Positions 1-10,681 of a DNA stretch of 64,000 bases are shown here, one piece after another. The stretch comes from Myxococcota bacterium. GTDB taxonomy: Bacteria; Myxococcota_A; UBA796; JAFGLY01. Location of the stretch: positions 57,143 to 121,142 of the forward strand of contig JAJRWT010000068.1 of NCBI GenBank assembly GCA_024276675.1, written 5' to 3'. Every line of letters starts with the position of its first letter. The first letter of the stretch is position 1. The notes beneath the pieces are model-generated. The model was not told the DNA's origin. It did no database searches and saw only the letters and a program-made list of their open reading frames with translations. The translations under genes were made by a program, and so were the position numbers.

Positions 1-1
1 C

Positions 2-1897
2 CAACGCGCCACCCTGGAGCTGAACCTGGCTCTCAACAATGCCGGCGTATACGGCATGTACGCCGACCTTGCCAACGCGGGTCTCATCCAGGGCCAGATG
101 GCCGGGTACACGGCGAAGCAACTTGCATCTCTTGCCTCCTACGACCGCAGCGACACGGTCCTGTCCGGGCTGTCCGCCTTCAACGAGGGCTTTGCCGGCT
201 GCCCGGAAGACTGGTACCTCACCTGTTCCACGGACCTGGACTTCGACGGCATCCCCTCCGAAGAAGACTGCGACGACCTGAACCCCGACGTGGGCACTCT
301 GCTCTACCAGGACGACCTCGGCACCGACGATGGCTTCTTCCAGACCACCCCCCAACTCGACGACGAATGGTCCTGGAGCGGCTCCAGCGTGTACTCCACC
401 CAGGGCGGTCAGCAGGCCATGCTCGGACAGGAGCAAGACTGGGACGACTACGTGGTATACGCCCGTCTCTCCGCCAAGGGTACCATGCCAGGCTGCGGCT
501 TCGAATGCGAAGAATCCTGTGGCGACTATGTACCCGAAGACTGTTACACGGACTGGCAGGCCCTGGGCCTTGGTATACTCTCGGCCGAAATCACCGGAGA
601 CGGCATCGCTACTTTCTACAACAGCGGCGACTACGACATCTGTTTCGAAGGCTTCCTCATGTGGGACGACGCGGACAGCCAGGGCTTTACAATCGGCGAA
701 GAGATCCTGGATTCCGACGCCTACCGCGTACCTGCCGGTGGCTCTCTGCAGGTCTACTACGGCTCCTGGACCACGGCCAACGGCTACTACGAACCCTACC
801 TTGGCGAGGGCCCGTTCTGGTGCTACCAGGCCGGCACAAACCTGGAGACCGGCCAGGTGTACCGCTCAGTTGGAGCCCTGCTGCCCTCCGACATGCAAAG
901 CCTCGTGGCCGACGACTCCGACGAAGACTCCGACGGCATCGAAGACCACGTGGACTGGGCCGGCTCCTCTGGTGTCCAGAGCCAGTACAACATCTGGGAA
1001 TACCAGGAAGATCACGCCGCGGTAGTAGTGGGCAAGATGGCCCGCAGCACCGATGAGGGCACCGTCCATGTCACCCTGACCGCCCAGAACCGTGGAGCGC
1101 TGGAGGCATCGGCCATTCTAACCGACACCGTGCCCGCCGATTGGGCCCTGGTCTCTTTCAGCGACGAACCCGACACCAACGTATCCAATCCCGACGGCAC
1201 CCAGACCCTCACCTGGGATCTGAACCTGGACGGTTGCACCGAAAGCTGTGCATCCTTCGACGAACGGATCATCACCTACGACATCGACTACAACCTGAAC
1301 GCCGACCTTGACATCGTGGAGCTGGAAGCGGCATCCATCGCCTACTTCGACGGAGACGGCGACGAGATCTCCTACTCCATGCCCGCTGCGGCTTTCAACT
1401 ACGACGACAACGAAGACGGCCTCGTCCTCTGCGGCGACACCGACCGATGGCGGGCCGGCGTGCTGGTTCGCGCCAGTCTGGACGGCGACCAGGACGAAGG
1501 CTACCATGGATATCGCTGCGCACTGTCCAGCAACGCTCCCGAAGACTGCTACCCGGAAGGTCATTTTCTCCAGATAGCCGAATTCATGGATGCCCCCGAA
1601 GACGACATCTCCACCGAATGCGTCGACGACTGCCCCGAGAACACCACCTTCGACCAGCTCGCCCGCGTGAACCACGCCGGCGCCATCGACCTCAAGAGCG
1701 GTGATTCCGCCCTTCTGGACTTCTGGATTGTCGGGGACGCCATGATGTGCCAGGCCAGCTTCGTCTCTGGAGCCGACTACGTGCAGGCCACGGCCTCCGA
1801 CTCCTCGTTCACGGAGGGTACCACGGGCTTCTCCACCTTGAACATGTTCGGTGACTTCGACGACATAAGGGTGTGCGAGGCCTATGCCCTACCTTAG
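2..1897 (+). CDS. Large secreted or surface protein, 5' end missing
   Basis: The reading frame is open from the first bases of the window, so the N terminus and any signal peptide lie outside; the first internal Met codon is at 56. An Asp-rich segment near 241-285 (DFDGIPSEEDCDD) resembles the MopE/thrombospondin-type-3 calcium-binding motif. The middle (about 590-840) has a beta-rich stretch that could be a lamin-tail-like fold. About 1060-1290 resembles the DUF11-type repeat seen in surface proteins (TDTVPADW followed by a TLTWDL strand). It is very acidic and has many paired cysteines, as expected for an exported protein. Its last 14 bases overlap the longest possible frame of the next gene. 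Function unknown; an outer-surface structural or adhesive role is inference. Confidence 0.75.
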   Translation, partial: QRATLELNLALNNAGVYGMYADLANAGLIQGQMAGYTAKQLASLASYDRSDTVLSGLSAFNEGFAGCPEDWYLTCSTDLDFDGIPSEEDCDDLNPDVGTLLYQDDLGTDDGFFQTTPQLDDEWSWSGSSVYSTQGGQQAMLGQEQDWDDYVVYARLSAKGTMPGCGFECEESCGDYVPEDCYTDWQALGLGILSAEITGDGIATFYNSGDYDICFEGFLMWDDADSQGFTIGEEILDSDAYRVPAGGSLQVYYGSWTTANGYYEPYLGEGPFWCYQAGTNLETGQVYRSVGALLPSDMQSLVADDSDEDSDGIEDHVDWAGSSGVQSQYNIWEYQEDHAAVVVGKMARSTDEGTVHVTLTAQNRGALEASAILTDTVPADWALVSFSDEPDTNVSNPDGTQTLTWDLNLDGCTESCASFDERIITYDIDYNLNADLDIVELEAASIAYFDGDGDEISYSMPAAAFNYDDNEDGLVLCGDTDRWRAGVLVRASLDGDQDEGYHGYRCALSSNAPEDCYPEGHFLQIAEFMDAPEDDISTECVDDCPENTTFDQLARVNHAGAIDLKSGDSALLDFWIVGDAMMCQASFVSGADYVQATASDSSFTEGTTGFSTLNMFGDFDDIRVCEAYALP

Positions 1898-4193
1898 AAG
1901 GTCGGGAGCAAAACCGGATCTACCGCGGGCCGCCGGTCGCTGCTGTGCCTGGCTCCGGCAAGGCATCAAGGGTTCCCACGAATTTCAAAACTCCTTCCAC
2001 GTGCGACATCACCCAGAGCACGGCATCCGTTACGGTCGCGACGCGCCTGGCGCTCCTCGCCGCGGCCCGAGCGGGCTGTCTCGTGCAGCCTTTCTCCCGA
2101 CGGCTCCCCGAAGCTGGACAGCTCTACTGCACTTCCTGGTCGTTGCAGCGGTTACGGTCCTTTCCTGGGGCTGTGCCTCCGGTTCCAATGAGCCCCCCCC
2201 GGTCATCGGGCCCATCATCGGCCAGGTCATGGACATGGACGGCCTGGCCATATCCGGAGCTGCCGTCTATACCTGGGAGCCTTCTTCCGAGACCTGGACA
2301 GAATCGGCCCACACCAATGCCAACGGTGAGTTTGAGACCGAAGAGGGACCCGGGAACCGCTGGATCCGTGTAACAGCGGACCAGTACCACCCTCGAACGC
2401 GGGCAGCCTCTCCCGAGTACCCCCTGCTGGTCCGCCTCTCAGAGGATGACGGCCAGACAATCCGCCTTCAGTTCGCGGGCGACACCATGTTCGGGCGCCG
2501 TTTCTACGACCCCGACGAAGACGGCGATACCTCCGACGCCATCATCCGGCCCGCCATGGAGGTCATCGACATCCCAGAGGTGATCTCCGGCGTCCTCCCA
2601 CTCCTGGGTGACGCCCACTTCAGCAGCATCAACCTGGAAACACCGCTCACCCTTGGCGGCACGGCCCACCCCAGCAAGGACTACAGCTACTTCTCCAGTC
2701 CCTACAGCGCCACAGCCCTGGCCGACGCCGGTATCGACTTCGTAAACCTGGCCAACAACCACGTCTATGACTACCTGGAACAGGGCATTCAAGACACTCT
2801 TGCATCGCTGGACTTCCAGGGACTCCCGCACCAGGGAGCTGGAACGGACGAAGACGGCGCCTGGTCACCCACCCTGGTGGATGTCAACGGCACCACCGTG
2901 GCGTTCATCGGATGCACCACCATCACCGGCAGCCAGCACGAGATCGACTACGTTGCCGACGACCAGATCCCCAAGGGGGGCGCGGCCGCTTGCGACTCGG
3001 ATTTGCTCTACTCCGCAATCACGACGGCCAGGGAACTCTCCGACATCGTGATTGTACAGCTCCACGGTGGAGAAGAGTACTCCTTCACGCCTGGTGTGGC
3101 CCTGGAAGACCTCTCCCACGAGGCCATCCTGGAGGGAGCGGACCTGGTGCTGAATCATCACCCCCACGTTTTCCAGGGCCTGGAGCTTTTCGACAATCGC
3201 CTTGTGGCCTGGTCCCTGGGCAACTTCATCTTCGACGGAAACCTGTGGGACACCTTCCCGACAGCCCTGCTGGAGGTCCACCTGGGCCTGGACGGTTCCC
3301 TGAAACGCGCCTTCCTCGAACCTCTGCTCCTGGAAGACTACGAACCCCGGGGAATCGTCGGCTGGTATCGGATCCGCACGGCCAGAGACATACTCGGGCT
3401 CTCGGAGCTTACGGCTGCCTTGGACGACGGGGCCCTGGAGCTGGACCTGGGTAGCCGAAGCTACACCGAGCAGAGATCCCTGACCGTGTCCAACGAAGGC
3501 ACTACGTCCTGGTCCTTCCCCCAGGACCTCCGCGATGGTTGGCTGGAGTCCGTGCAATCAGACGCTTCCTGGCGCCTGGGAAGAGATCTCCTCCTGGTGG
3601 GCGACTTCGAAGACCATGACATCGATGATGACGTGGCGGAAGGCATACTCTGGGACCTTGACTCCTCCTACGAACAGGTCACGGACCAGGCAGCCCACAG
3701 TGGATACTACGGCCTTAGACTCCGCAGGGACTACGCCAGCTCAGAACCAGTCTTCTCCAATCCCGCCCATCGCTTGACGTTCTTCACCACCGATGACTCC
3801 ACCGCAGTCGAGTCGGATTCATCATCCGATCTGGCTCAGGTCACTGTTTCAGGATGGCTCAACACCAAGGGAGACATCGAGATCCGCCTTTCGTGGTACA
3901 GCGACACGGAGGGCTCCGCCGACAGTAGCTCCTCCTTCCAGTTCCACGGAAACGGTGAATGGACCCGTTTCCAGGTGGACACCCAGGCTCCTGACAGTAC
4001 TTGCATCGCGGTAGGGCTCTATATTTTGCTGTACCCCCCCGATCGGGGTGAGGTCACCGCGGACCTGGACGACCTGCGCGTAATACAATGGAGCGGCGGT
4101 ACACCCGATGCCCTGGCCCGCTACGATCAGCTACAGGTTGAAGACCAGGCAGTCGTAAGCCTGATTCGTCGGGTGATGCCAGGGGGATTCTGA
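1884..4193 (+). CDS. CapA-family (PGA_cap) metallophosphoesterase-like lipoprotein
   Basis: The core matches the CapA/PgsA poly-gamma-glutamate capsule family. It has an N-terminal FAGDTMFGRR motif (metal-binding GD), then NLANNHVYDY, VIVQLHGGEEY, LNHHPHVFQG and WSLGNFIFD, in family order. Before it lie a hydrophobic segment ending in LSWGC (a likely lipobox, Cys codon at 2172) and a carboxypeptidase-regulatory-like beta domain. After it (about 3480-4190) is a carbohydrate-binding-like beta domain. At 769 residues it is about twice the usual CapA length because of these additions. The start is uncertain: ATG 1884 puts 96 residues before the lipobox Cys and GTG 2001 puts 57, both long for a signal peptide. 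Substrate unknown; a capsule or envelope polymer role is inferred from the family. Confidence 0.8.
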   Translation: MPYLRRSGAKPDLPRAAGRCCAWLRQGIKGSHEFQNSFHVRHHPEHGIRYGRDAPGAPRRGPSGLSRAAFLPTAPRSWTALLHFLVVAAVTVLSWGCASGSNEPPPVIGPIIGQVMDMDGLAISGAAVYTWEPSSETWTESAHTNANGEFETEEGPGNRWIRVTADQYHPRTRAASPEYPLLVRLSEDDGQTIRLQFAGDTMFGRRFYDPDEDGDTSDAIIRPAMEVIDIPEVISGVLPLLGDAHFSSINLETPLTLGGTAHPSKDYSYFSSPYSATALADAGIDFVNLANNHVYDYLEQGIQDTLASLDFQGLPHQGAGTDEDGAWSPTLVDVNGTTVAFIGCTTITGSQHEIDYVADDQIPKGGAAACDSDLLYSAITTARELSDIVIVQLHGGEEYSFTPGVALEDLSHEAILEGADLVLNHHPHVFQGLELFDNRLVAWSLGNFIFDGNLWDTFPTALLEVHLGLDGSLKRAFLEPLLLEDYEPRGIVGWYRIRTARDILGLSELTAALDDGALELDLGSRSYTEQRSLTVSNEGTTSWSFPQDLRDGWLESVQSDASWRLGRDLLLVGDFEDHDIDDDVAEGILWDLDSSYEQVTDQAAHSGYYGLRLRRDYASSEPVFSNPAHRLTFFTTDDSTAVESDSSSDLAQVTVSGWLNTKGDIEIRLSWYSDTEGSADSSSSFQFHGNGEWTRFQVDTQAPDSTCIAVGLYILLYPPDRGEVTADLDDLRVIQWSGGTPDALARYDQLQVEDQAVVSLIRRVMPGGF

Positions 4194-4429
4194 AACGGTA
4201 CGACAAGGGTCCGTTCCCACGACATGGAATTCCCAGGACTTGAACGGTCAATTTCTGTCCGCATATCGATAATAATGGGCAGATACAGCTTGTGAACGCC
4301 TCCTCGCCGGGATAGTCTGCATGGCAACAGCCAGTGTTCGGATGGAGCATCCATACGATCCTCGTGGCCCTCGTCCCGTGTCAATTCCTCTAACCAAACA
4401 GTTCCCCCAGATACGAACAAGGAGCAACA

Positions 4430-5452
4430 ATGCCAATAGATCCCCAGAGAGCCAAGGCCATCGATGCCGCCATAGGCTCCATCGAGCGCAGCTTTGGCAA
4501 GGGCGCCATCATGCGCATGAACGAAGAACGTCACGAAAGCGTGTCGGTAATCAGCACGGGCTCCGTCAGCCTGGATGTGGCCCTGGGAGTCGGGGGAATC
4601 CCGAGGGGCAGGGTAATCGAGATCTACGGTCCCGAAGCCAGCGGCAAGACCACCCTGGCTCTGCATATCATAGCCGAGACCCAGAAGGTGGGAGGAGTGG
4701 CCGCCTTCATCGACGCCGAACATGCCCTGGACATCGGCTATGCCCGCGCGCTGGGCATCAACGTGGACGATCTTCTCATCTCTCAACCCGACTTCGGCGA
4801 GCAAGCTCTGGAGATCGCCGACACCCTGGTCCGTTCCGGCGCCATCGACCTGGTGATCATCGACTCCGTGGCCGCCCTTGTGCCGCGGGCAGAGATCGAG
4901 GGCGACATGGGTGACATGCAGCCAGGCCTCCAGGCCAGGCTCATGAGCCAGGCTCTCCGCAAGCTCACCGGGAGCATACACAAGTCCAACTGCGCCATGC
5001 TGTTCATCAACCAGGTACGCCACAAGATCGGCGTCATGTACGGCAACCCCGAGGTCACCAGCGGCGGCAATGCTTTGAAGTTCTACGCTACCGTCCGCAT
5101 GGAAATCCGTCGCATAGGCGGCCTCCAGAAAGACGGCCAGGAAGTCGGCAACCGCGTGCGGGTCAAGGTGGTGAAGAACAAGGTTGCGCCGCCATTCCGC
5201 AAGGTGGAGTTCGACATCCTCTTCGGAAAGGGCATCGGCTACCTGGGCGAGTTGCTGGACATGGGCGTCCAGGCCGGCTTGGTGAAGAAAAGCGGTTCCT
5301 GGTACTCCATGGGCGAAGAACGCCTTGGGCAGGGGCGCGACAACTCCCAGGCCTACCTGCGGGAGCACCCGGAGCTACTCAAGAACCTCGAATCTGGCGT
5401 CAGGAGCCATTTTGGTCTGATCCCCGAACCCGAGCCGGCTCCGTCTTCGTAG
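4430..5452 (+). CDS. recA: Recombinase RecA
   Basis: RecA is the ATP-dependent strand-exchange protein of homologous recombination and the co-protease of the SOS response. The 340-residue product has normal length, with Walker A GPEASGKT at about residues 67-74, the conserved FGKGAIMRM near residue 22, and a Walker [11 protein letters not shown]. The C-terminal tail is short and Glu/Pro-rich. The start follows an AAGGAG Shine-Dalgarno at 4420-4425. I could not pick out a convincing LexA box in the 236 bases upstream. It appears monocistronic; pilT follows after 286 bases. Confidence 0.98.
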   Translation: MPIDPQRAKAIDAAIGSIERSFGKGAIMRMNEERHESVSVISTGSVSLDVALGVGGIPRGRVIEIYGPEASGKTTLALHIIAETQKVGGVAAFIDAEHALDIGYARALGINVDDLLISQPDFGEQALEIADTLVRSGAIDLVIIDSVAALVPRAEIEGDMGDMQPGLQARLMSQALRKLTGSIHKSNCAMLFINQVRHKIGVMYGNPEVTSGGNALKFYATVRMEIRRIGGLQKDGQEVGNRVRVKVVKNKVAPPFRKVEFDILFGKGIGYLGELLDMGVQAGLVKKSGSWYSMGEERLGQGRDNSQAYLREHPELLKNLESGVRSHFGLIPEPEPAPSS

Positions 5453-5738
5453 CGCCGGCTTGAACATCGCCGGCCAACGGCTTGCACGGTCACATGACCG
5501 GCCAGCAGTTGCGAGTATTTCAGCAACCGCCAGAACCCTGCCGCACCATGGGCGGGGCGCGATGCGGGGCCTCACGAAATCGCCCCACGAGCAGCCAGTT
5601 GCCGGGTTCTGCCGGCTGCTGACACCCCTACCCACCAACATGCCTGCAAATCGGGCAGCGTGGTGGATCCGGCGGGCAGCATTGCGCCTGCGGAGTTATT
5701 TCGTTTTTTCAGAACAGGCCAAGACGGAGAGCTTGAAA

Positions 5739-6842
5739 ATGCCACCGCAACATACGACCAGCCCCGGCCTCAACACACTGGAGGCCATCTGCCGCAAGGC
5801 CACGAGAGCAGGAGCATCCGACGTCCACCTGAAGTCCGGCACCTTGCCCCATTTCCGCGTCGACGGCGTGCTGCAACCCATGCCCAGGGCTCCCAGGTTG
5901 GGACCGGAGCAGATCGCCCAGGTGGCCTGGGACATGATGTCCAAGATGCAGCGGGAGCACTTCAAGACCGCCAAGGACATCGACCTCTCCATCGCCATAG
6001 CAGGCGCGGGGCGCTTCAGGGCCAACATCTACCGGCAACGGGGGCAGGTGGGTATCGCCCTCAGGGCCATACCCAACAAGATCTCCACGATCGACGATCT
6101 AAACCTCCCTGCCGTCCTCAAGCGCATCGCCGGGGAACCCCGTGGACTCATCCTGGTCACCGGAACCACCGGCAGCGGAAAGAGCACCACCATGGCCGCC
6201 CTGGTGGAAGAGATCAACAATTCGTCCCCTGCGCACATCATTACCATCGAAGATCCAATCGAATTCAACTTCCGTGACCGGAAATCCATCATCAACCAAC
6301 GAGAAGTGGGGACCGACTCCAGGGACTTCCCCACCGCTCTGCGGGCAGCCCTTCGCCAAGACCCGGACGTCATCCTGGTGGGCGAGCTGCGAGACCTGGA
6401 AAGCGTGGAGATGGCACTGGCCGCGGCCGAAACGGGTCATCTCGTCATGAGCACTGTCCACTCCTTGAACGCTCCAGAGACCATAAACAGAATCCTGAAT
6501 TTCTTTGAGCCCCACCACCACGCCTACGTCAGATCCCAACTCTCCACCACCCTCACGGCGGTCATCTCTCAACGCCTGGTACCCCGAAAGGGCGGAGGCC
6601 GCCTGGCGGCCATGGAAATCATGCTCAACACGGGCAGCGTCTCCGAGTGCATCCTGGATCCCCTGCGCATCAAGGAAATCCCCGACTTGGTGGCTCAGGG
6701 TCACGATCAGTACGGGAGCCAGACCTTCGATCAAGCTCTCTTCGACTACATCGAAAAGGGTCTCATCGAGGCCCGCGACGCCCTGCACCACGCCACGAGT
6801 CCCGACAACCTGCTCATGAAGATCCGCGGCATAGGCAACTGA
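5739..6842 (+). CDS. pilT: Type IV pilus twitching ATPase PilT/PilU
   Basis: This is a hexameric cytoplasmic ATPase that powers pilus retraction. Starting at ATG 5739 (GGAG at 5726-5729) gives 367 residues, the usual PilT size; the frame is open further upstream to 5460 but that part does not look coding. Motifs in order are ASDVHLKSG, Walker A GTTGSGKST near residue 142, the Asp box IITIEDPIEF, Walker B DPDVILVGELRD, and the His box TGHLVMSTVHS. The C-terminal AIR region reads VSECI, so PilT versus PilU cannot be decided by eye. A prepilin peptidase gene (27431) elsewhere in the window supports a type IV pilus in this organism. Confidence 0.93.
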   Translation: MPPQHTTSPGLNTLEAICRKATRAGASDVHLKSGTLPHFRVDGVLQPMPRAPRLGPEQIAQVAWDMMSKMQREHFKTAKDIDLSIAIAGAGRFRANIYRQRGQVGIALRAIPNKISTIDDLNLPAVLKRIAGEPRGLILVTGTTGSGKSTTMAALVEEINNSSPAHIITIEDPIEFNFRDRKSIINQREVGTDSRDFPTALRAALRQDPDVILVGELRDLESVEMALAAAETGHLVMSTVHSLNAPETINRILNFFEPHHHAYVRSQLSTTLTAVISQRLVPRKGGGRLAAMEIMLNTGSVSECILDPLRIKEIPDLVAQGHDQYGSQTFDQALFDYIEKGLIEARDALHHATSPDNLLMKIRGIGN

Positions 6843-6951
6843 AATCCCCACCTTCACGCCAGGGCAGGCCGGATTGAAAGACCAGACTCGCCAAGCCATG
6901 CAAGGCGGGTGATTCATGGCGCCCACACACAAACACCAACAAAGAGTCCCA

Positions 6952-9615
6952 ATGAAAACCGCCGAGGTACGCAATAGCTTCCAGGACTTCTTCCGGAGTC
7001 GGAAGCACTCCATTCTGCCCTCATCGTCTCTCATCCCCTCCAACGATCCCACGTTGTTCTTTACCAACGCTGGAATGGTCCAGTTCAAGAACATCTTCAC
7101 CGGGCTCCAACAGCCTGCCTTCCCCAGAGCAGCCACGGTTCAGAAGTGTCTGCGTGTGAGCGGAAAACACAACGACCTGGAAAACGTCGGCCACACCCCC
7201 AGGCACCACACGTTTTTCGAGATGTTGGGCAACTTCTCCTTCGGAGATTATTTCAAGGCCGACGCCATCGAGTGGGCATGGACCTGGCTCACGGAGTACC
7301 TGGGTATTCCAGAACGGCGCCTCTGGGTGACGGTCCACCACACCGACGACGAAGCCCACACCATCTGGACCCGCCAGGTGGGAGTTCCCGGGGAACGTGT
7401 CCAACGTCTGGGCGATCGTGACAACTTCTGGTCCATGGGCGACCAGGGGCCCTGTGGCCCTTGCTCCGAAATACACTACGACCACGGCCCCGGCATCTCC
7501 GACGATACCAGGGGACCAGCCGGTGGTTCGGAACGCTACGTCGAAATCTGGAACCTGGTGTTCATGCAATATGACCGGGCGCCAGATGGCACATTGACTC
7601 CCCTGCCCCGCCCTTCAATCGACACCGGTGCCGGCCTGGAACGTCTGGCGGCGGTACTACAGGGTGTCTTCAGCAACTACCAGACCGACGCATTCAAGCC
7701 CCTGATGGAGCGAGCGGCCCAACTGGCTCGCACCAGCGTTGGAAGCTCCCCCCAAACCGATACCGCGCTACGTGTCATCGCCGATCACGCCAGAGCCGCC
7801 GCTTTCCTGGTCTCCGACGGCATCATGCCATCCAACGAAGAGCGCGGCTACGTGCTCCGGCGGATCCTGCGCCGGGCGGTTCGCCACGGCGTCGAAACAG
7901 GTATCGGTGACACCTTCATGGCCAAGGTGGTCGATGCAGTAATAGACCAGATGGGGTCGGCCTATCCCGAGCTGCTGGAACGACGATCGTTCATCATCGA
8001 CGTCATAGAGGCCGAGGAACACCGTTTTTCCGAAACCCTCCACAAGGGTCTGTCCATCCTCACCAGGGCCATGGACCAGCTCCCCCGGAAGGGGGGGGGA
8101 GTGCTGGATGGCGACCTGGTCTTCAAGCTCCACGACACCTTCGGTTTTCCCGTGGACCTTACCCAGGTCATCGCGGCAGAGCATGGCATCACCCTGGACA
8201 TGCAAGGCTACCGCGAAGCCATGGAAAAGCAACGGGCTCGGGGCAGGGCCGGCTGGAAGGGCTCGGGGCAGGTATCCATCGAACATCTCCACCGGCAACT
8301 TGCAGATGGCCACCCAAGCACCTTCATCGGGTATGATCGGGATTCCACCACCTCCGTGGTGAGCGCGCTGCTCTCCGACGGCGCCCTGGTTGAAGAGCTG
8401 CACCAGGGCTCTTCCGGTTGCCTGATCTGCCCGCAGACCCCGTTCTACGCCGAGTCAGGGGGCCAGGTGGGCGACAGGGGCACCATCTCCGGCTCGCTGG
8501 GCGGGCAGCTCCTGGTGAACGACACCACCAGCCCAATCCCGGGACTGATCCTCCACAATGTCACCGTCCGTGAAGGATCCATCAAGGTGGGCGAACAGAT
8601 CACCCTGCAGGTCGACAGTGATTCCCGCCTGGACACGCGCTTGAACCACAGCGCAACCCATCTCCTGCACAGCGCTCTCAAATCCATCCTGGGTGACCAT
8701 GTTGCCCAGAGGGGATCTCTGGTCAGCCCGGAGCGCCTACGCTTCGATTTCTCCCACCACAGGCAGGTCAGCCAGGAGCAGATCTGGCAGGTGGAAGACC
8801 TTGTGAACCGTGTCGTTCGCAACAACCTTCCCATTACGACCAGCACGATGCCCCTGGACGAAGCCCGCTCCATGGGCGCTCAAGCCCTTTTTGGCGAAAA
8901 ATACGGCGAGATGGTGCGTGTTGTGGGAGTCGAAGGTTTTTCCCTGGAGTTGTGTGGGGGGACACACGCCAACCGTACCGGCGACATCGGGCTGTTCAAG
9001 ATCACCTCCGAGAGCGCCGTGGCGGCGGGCGTAAGGCGCATCGAAGCCTACTCGGGGCAGGCCGCCGTGTCGTGGGTCCAACAGGGCGAACGAAGGCTCC
9101 GGATGGCCTGCCAGATCCTGCATGTCAGTGCAAACGAACTGGAACCACAGTTGCAAAAGCTGCTTTCCGAAAAGCGCCAGCTTGAGAAACGCCTGGCATC
9201 CACCCTGGCGGAGTCGGCCAACAAAGCCTCGGATCACCTGCAGAATCTTGCCACCGATATAGAGGGATTCCAGGTATTGGCAGCAGAACTCGACGTGGAC
9301 ATGGGCACCTTGAGGAACCAGGCTGAGCGCCTTCGTGATCGACTGGGTATAAACTCCGTGGTTCTGCTGGCTTCACGGCAAGGCGGCGCTGTTCGCCTGG
9401 TGGCCACGGTATCAAGAGAAATCGCCGGCAAGAAGCTCCACGCCGGTAGACTCATCAGCGACGTTGCCCGCATGGTGGGTGGCGGCGGCGGTGGCAGGCC
9501 GGACATGGCCCAGGCCGGCGGCAAACAACCCGCGAAGCTTCCCGCGGCGCTGGCGGCTTTCCCAGGCCTGGTCAGACGACACGCCGGTCATGGGCGGGGC
9601 AGCCAGCAGCCTTGA
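6952..9615 (+). CDS. alaS: Alanyl-tRNA synthetase
   Basis: This class II synthetase charges tRNA-Ala. The N terminus (TAEVRNSF, then FFTNAGMVQFKN) is the family hallmark. The catalytic domain is followed by the editing domain with the zinc-binding NHSATHLLH and CGGTHANRTGDIG motifs. The C-terminal DHHA1 domain ends with the glycine-rich GGGGGGRPDMAQAGG signature. About 887 residues is normal length. ATG 6952 is preferred because it begins exactly where the family begins; ATG 6916, behind an AAGGCGG, would add 12 residues and cannot be excluded. It converges with bamD across about 140 non-coding bases. Confidence 0.97.
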   Translation: MKTAEVRNSFQDFFRSRKHSILPSSSLIPSNDPTLFFTNAGMVQFKNIFTGLQQPAFPRAATVQKCLRVSGKHNDLENVGHTPRHHTFFEMLGNFSFGDYFKADAIEWAWTWLTEYLGIPERRLWVTVHHTDDEAHTIWTRQVGVPGERVQRLGDRDNFWSMGDQGPCGPCSEIHYDHGPGISDDTRGPAGGSERYVEIWNLVFMQYDRAPDGTLTPLPRPSIDTGAGLERLAAVLQGVFSNYQTDAFKPLMERAAQLARTSVGSSPQTDTALRVIADHARAAAFLVSDGIMPSNEERGYVLRRILRRAVRHGVETGIGDTFMAKVVDAVIDQMGSAYPELLERRSFIIDVIEAEEHRFSETLHKGLSILTRAMDQLPRKGGGVLDGDLVFKLHDTFGFPVDLTQVIAAEHGITLDMQGYREAMEKQRARGRAGWKGSGQVSIEHLHRQLADGHPSTFIGYDRDSTTSVVSALLSDGALVEELHQGSSGCLICPQTPFYAESGGQVGDRGTISGSLGGQLLVNDTTSPIPGLILHNVTVREGSIKVGEQITLQVDSDSRLDTRLNHSATHLLHSALKSILGDHVAQRGSLVSPERLRFDFSHHRQVSQEQIWQVEDLVNRVVRNNLPITTSTMPLDEARSMGAQALFGEKYGEMVRVVGVEGFSLELCGGTHANRTGDIGLFKITSESAVAAGVRRIEAYSGQAAVSWVQQGERRLRMACQILHVSANELEPQLQKLLSEKRQLEKRLASTLAESANKASDHLQNLATDIEGFQVLAAELDVDMGTLRNQAERLRDRLGINSVVLLASRQGGAVRLVATVSREIAGKKLHAGRLISDVARMVGGGGGGRPDMAQAGGKQPAKLPAALAAFPGLVRRHAGHGRGSQQP

Positions 9616-9757
9616 AGGCCGCTCTTCCCCAGGTTTTTTCGGCATATTTCCACCGGCAACAGCCATAACTCTGCGGAGAGCAGCTCATGGGGCGCGGCTG
9701 GCCGATCCATTTCTTTGCTACTGGCCAAAACTCCACAGCCCCCGGCTGCCCCGCTGT

Positions 9758-10540
9758 TCAATCGGCGTTGCTTTCCTGCCGTTGGGTTTCCGCCAGGGGT
9801 ACTCGGCGCACGACCCGCTCTACCAAGCGTCCGGAAGAATCGGTCTTTTCCAGCAGCTTGAAGGCCTGGTGGGCGTTGAAGGTGTCGCCATCGTTGTAGT
9901 AGGCCTCTACCAACATGGCGAGCGCCCTGGAGTTGTCTGTTGCCTGGGGATAGGTTCCAACCATGCCCTCCAGGCGCCCTATGGCTGCTCTCCAGGCCTT
10001 CCGACGCAAGTAGAACTTGCCGATGAGCAGCTCCTTCCGGGCGAGTCGATCTCTTCCCTTTCGAAGGTAGGCCTTAACTTCATCCAGGTAGTCGCTGTTG
10101 GAGTAGCGAACCTCGAAGCTGCTCCAGGTGTTGACGGCCTGACGGGTCCAGGTTTGATCCCTGGCCGCCACAGATGGGGCCTTCTTCCACAGGCAGAGGC
10201 CGATCCTGAAGGTCACGTAGTCCAGGTCTTCGTGCCGTGGATGCAGGCGTTGGAAGTCTTCGTATGCCACCCTGGCCTGATCCCATTCGGACTTCTTGAA
10301 GTGAAGATCGGCGATGGCGATCTCTGCCTTCAAAGCGTAGGGGTCGTCTCGGTAATAGTTTCTTATCCGGTTGAACTGTTCCAGGGCCTTGGTGTAGTAG
10401 CCTCTCTTCAGGTAACGTTGCCCCAGTTCATAGCGTTCCCCGGGTGTGATGTTCTTGACAGCAGCCGCATGAACGTCTGCCTGCAGAGCTGGTAGGACAA
10501 GACACAACAGCAAGACGAGTCGGAACATCATTTCAATCAC
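9758..10540 (-). CDS. bamD: Outer membrane assembly factor BamD-like TPR protein
   Basis: BamD is the TPR component of the BAM machine that inserts beta-barrel proteins into the outer membrane. The 260-residue product starts with a hydrophobic signal region (MMFRLVLLLCLVLP) but shows no clear lipobox Cys at the normal place, unlike canonical lipoprotein BamD. TPR-like helical pairs follow: ERYELGQRYLKRGYYTKALEQF, then a segment with ARVAYEDFQRLHPRH, then RKAWRAAIGRLEGMVGTYP. The gene is transcribed divergently from the HtrA protease at 10816, a plausible envelope-stress pairing. The family call is firm; orthology with BamD rather than a generic YfiO/TPR protein is likely but unproved. Confidence 0.8.
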   Translation of the reverse strand: MIEMMFRLVLLLCLVLPALQADVHAAAVKNITPGERYELGQRYLKRGYYTKALEQFNRIRNYYRDDPYALKAEIAIADLHFKKSEWDQARVAYEDFQRLHPRHEDLDYVTFRIGLCLWKKAPSVAARDQTWTRQAVNTWSSFEVRYSNSDYLDEVKAYLRKGRDRLARKELLIGKFYLRRKAWRAAIGRLEGMVGTYPQATDNSRALAMLVEAYYNDGDTFNAHQAFKLLEKTDSSGRLVERVVRRVPLAETQRQESNAD

Positions 10541-10650
10541 CCTTCCTCAGGATCACCAATATCCCGGCAGCCCCAAACCGGGAACACCCGGCCATCACAG
10601 GTTTTCACACCACAACAAATAGTAGCCAGGTTTCCAGGGGGTTCGTGGGG

Positions 10651-10681
10651 ATGACCCTCCGGCCTGGCCCGCGGAGGTCAT
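10651..10681. promoter_or_regulatory. Imperfect inverted repeat between bamD and htrA
   Basis: In the divergent intergenic region, ATGAC-C-CTCCG at 10651-10661 is mirrored by CGGAG-GTCAT at 10672-10681, giving ten paired bases with one bulge around a short loop. There is no T-run, so it is not a terminator. An operator or an RNA element in the htrA leader are both possible; function is not shown. Confidence 0.25.

Noticed and set aside
4127..5368. A 413-codon minus-strand open frame opposite recA
   Set aside because: recA is unmistakable on the plus strand; the opposite frame is a composition artefact.
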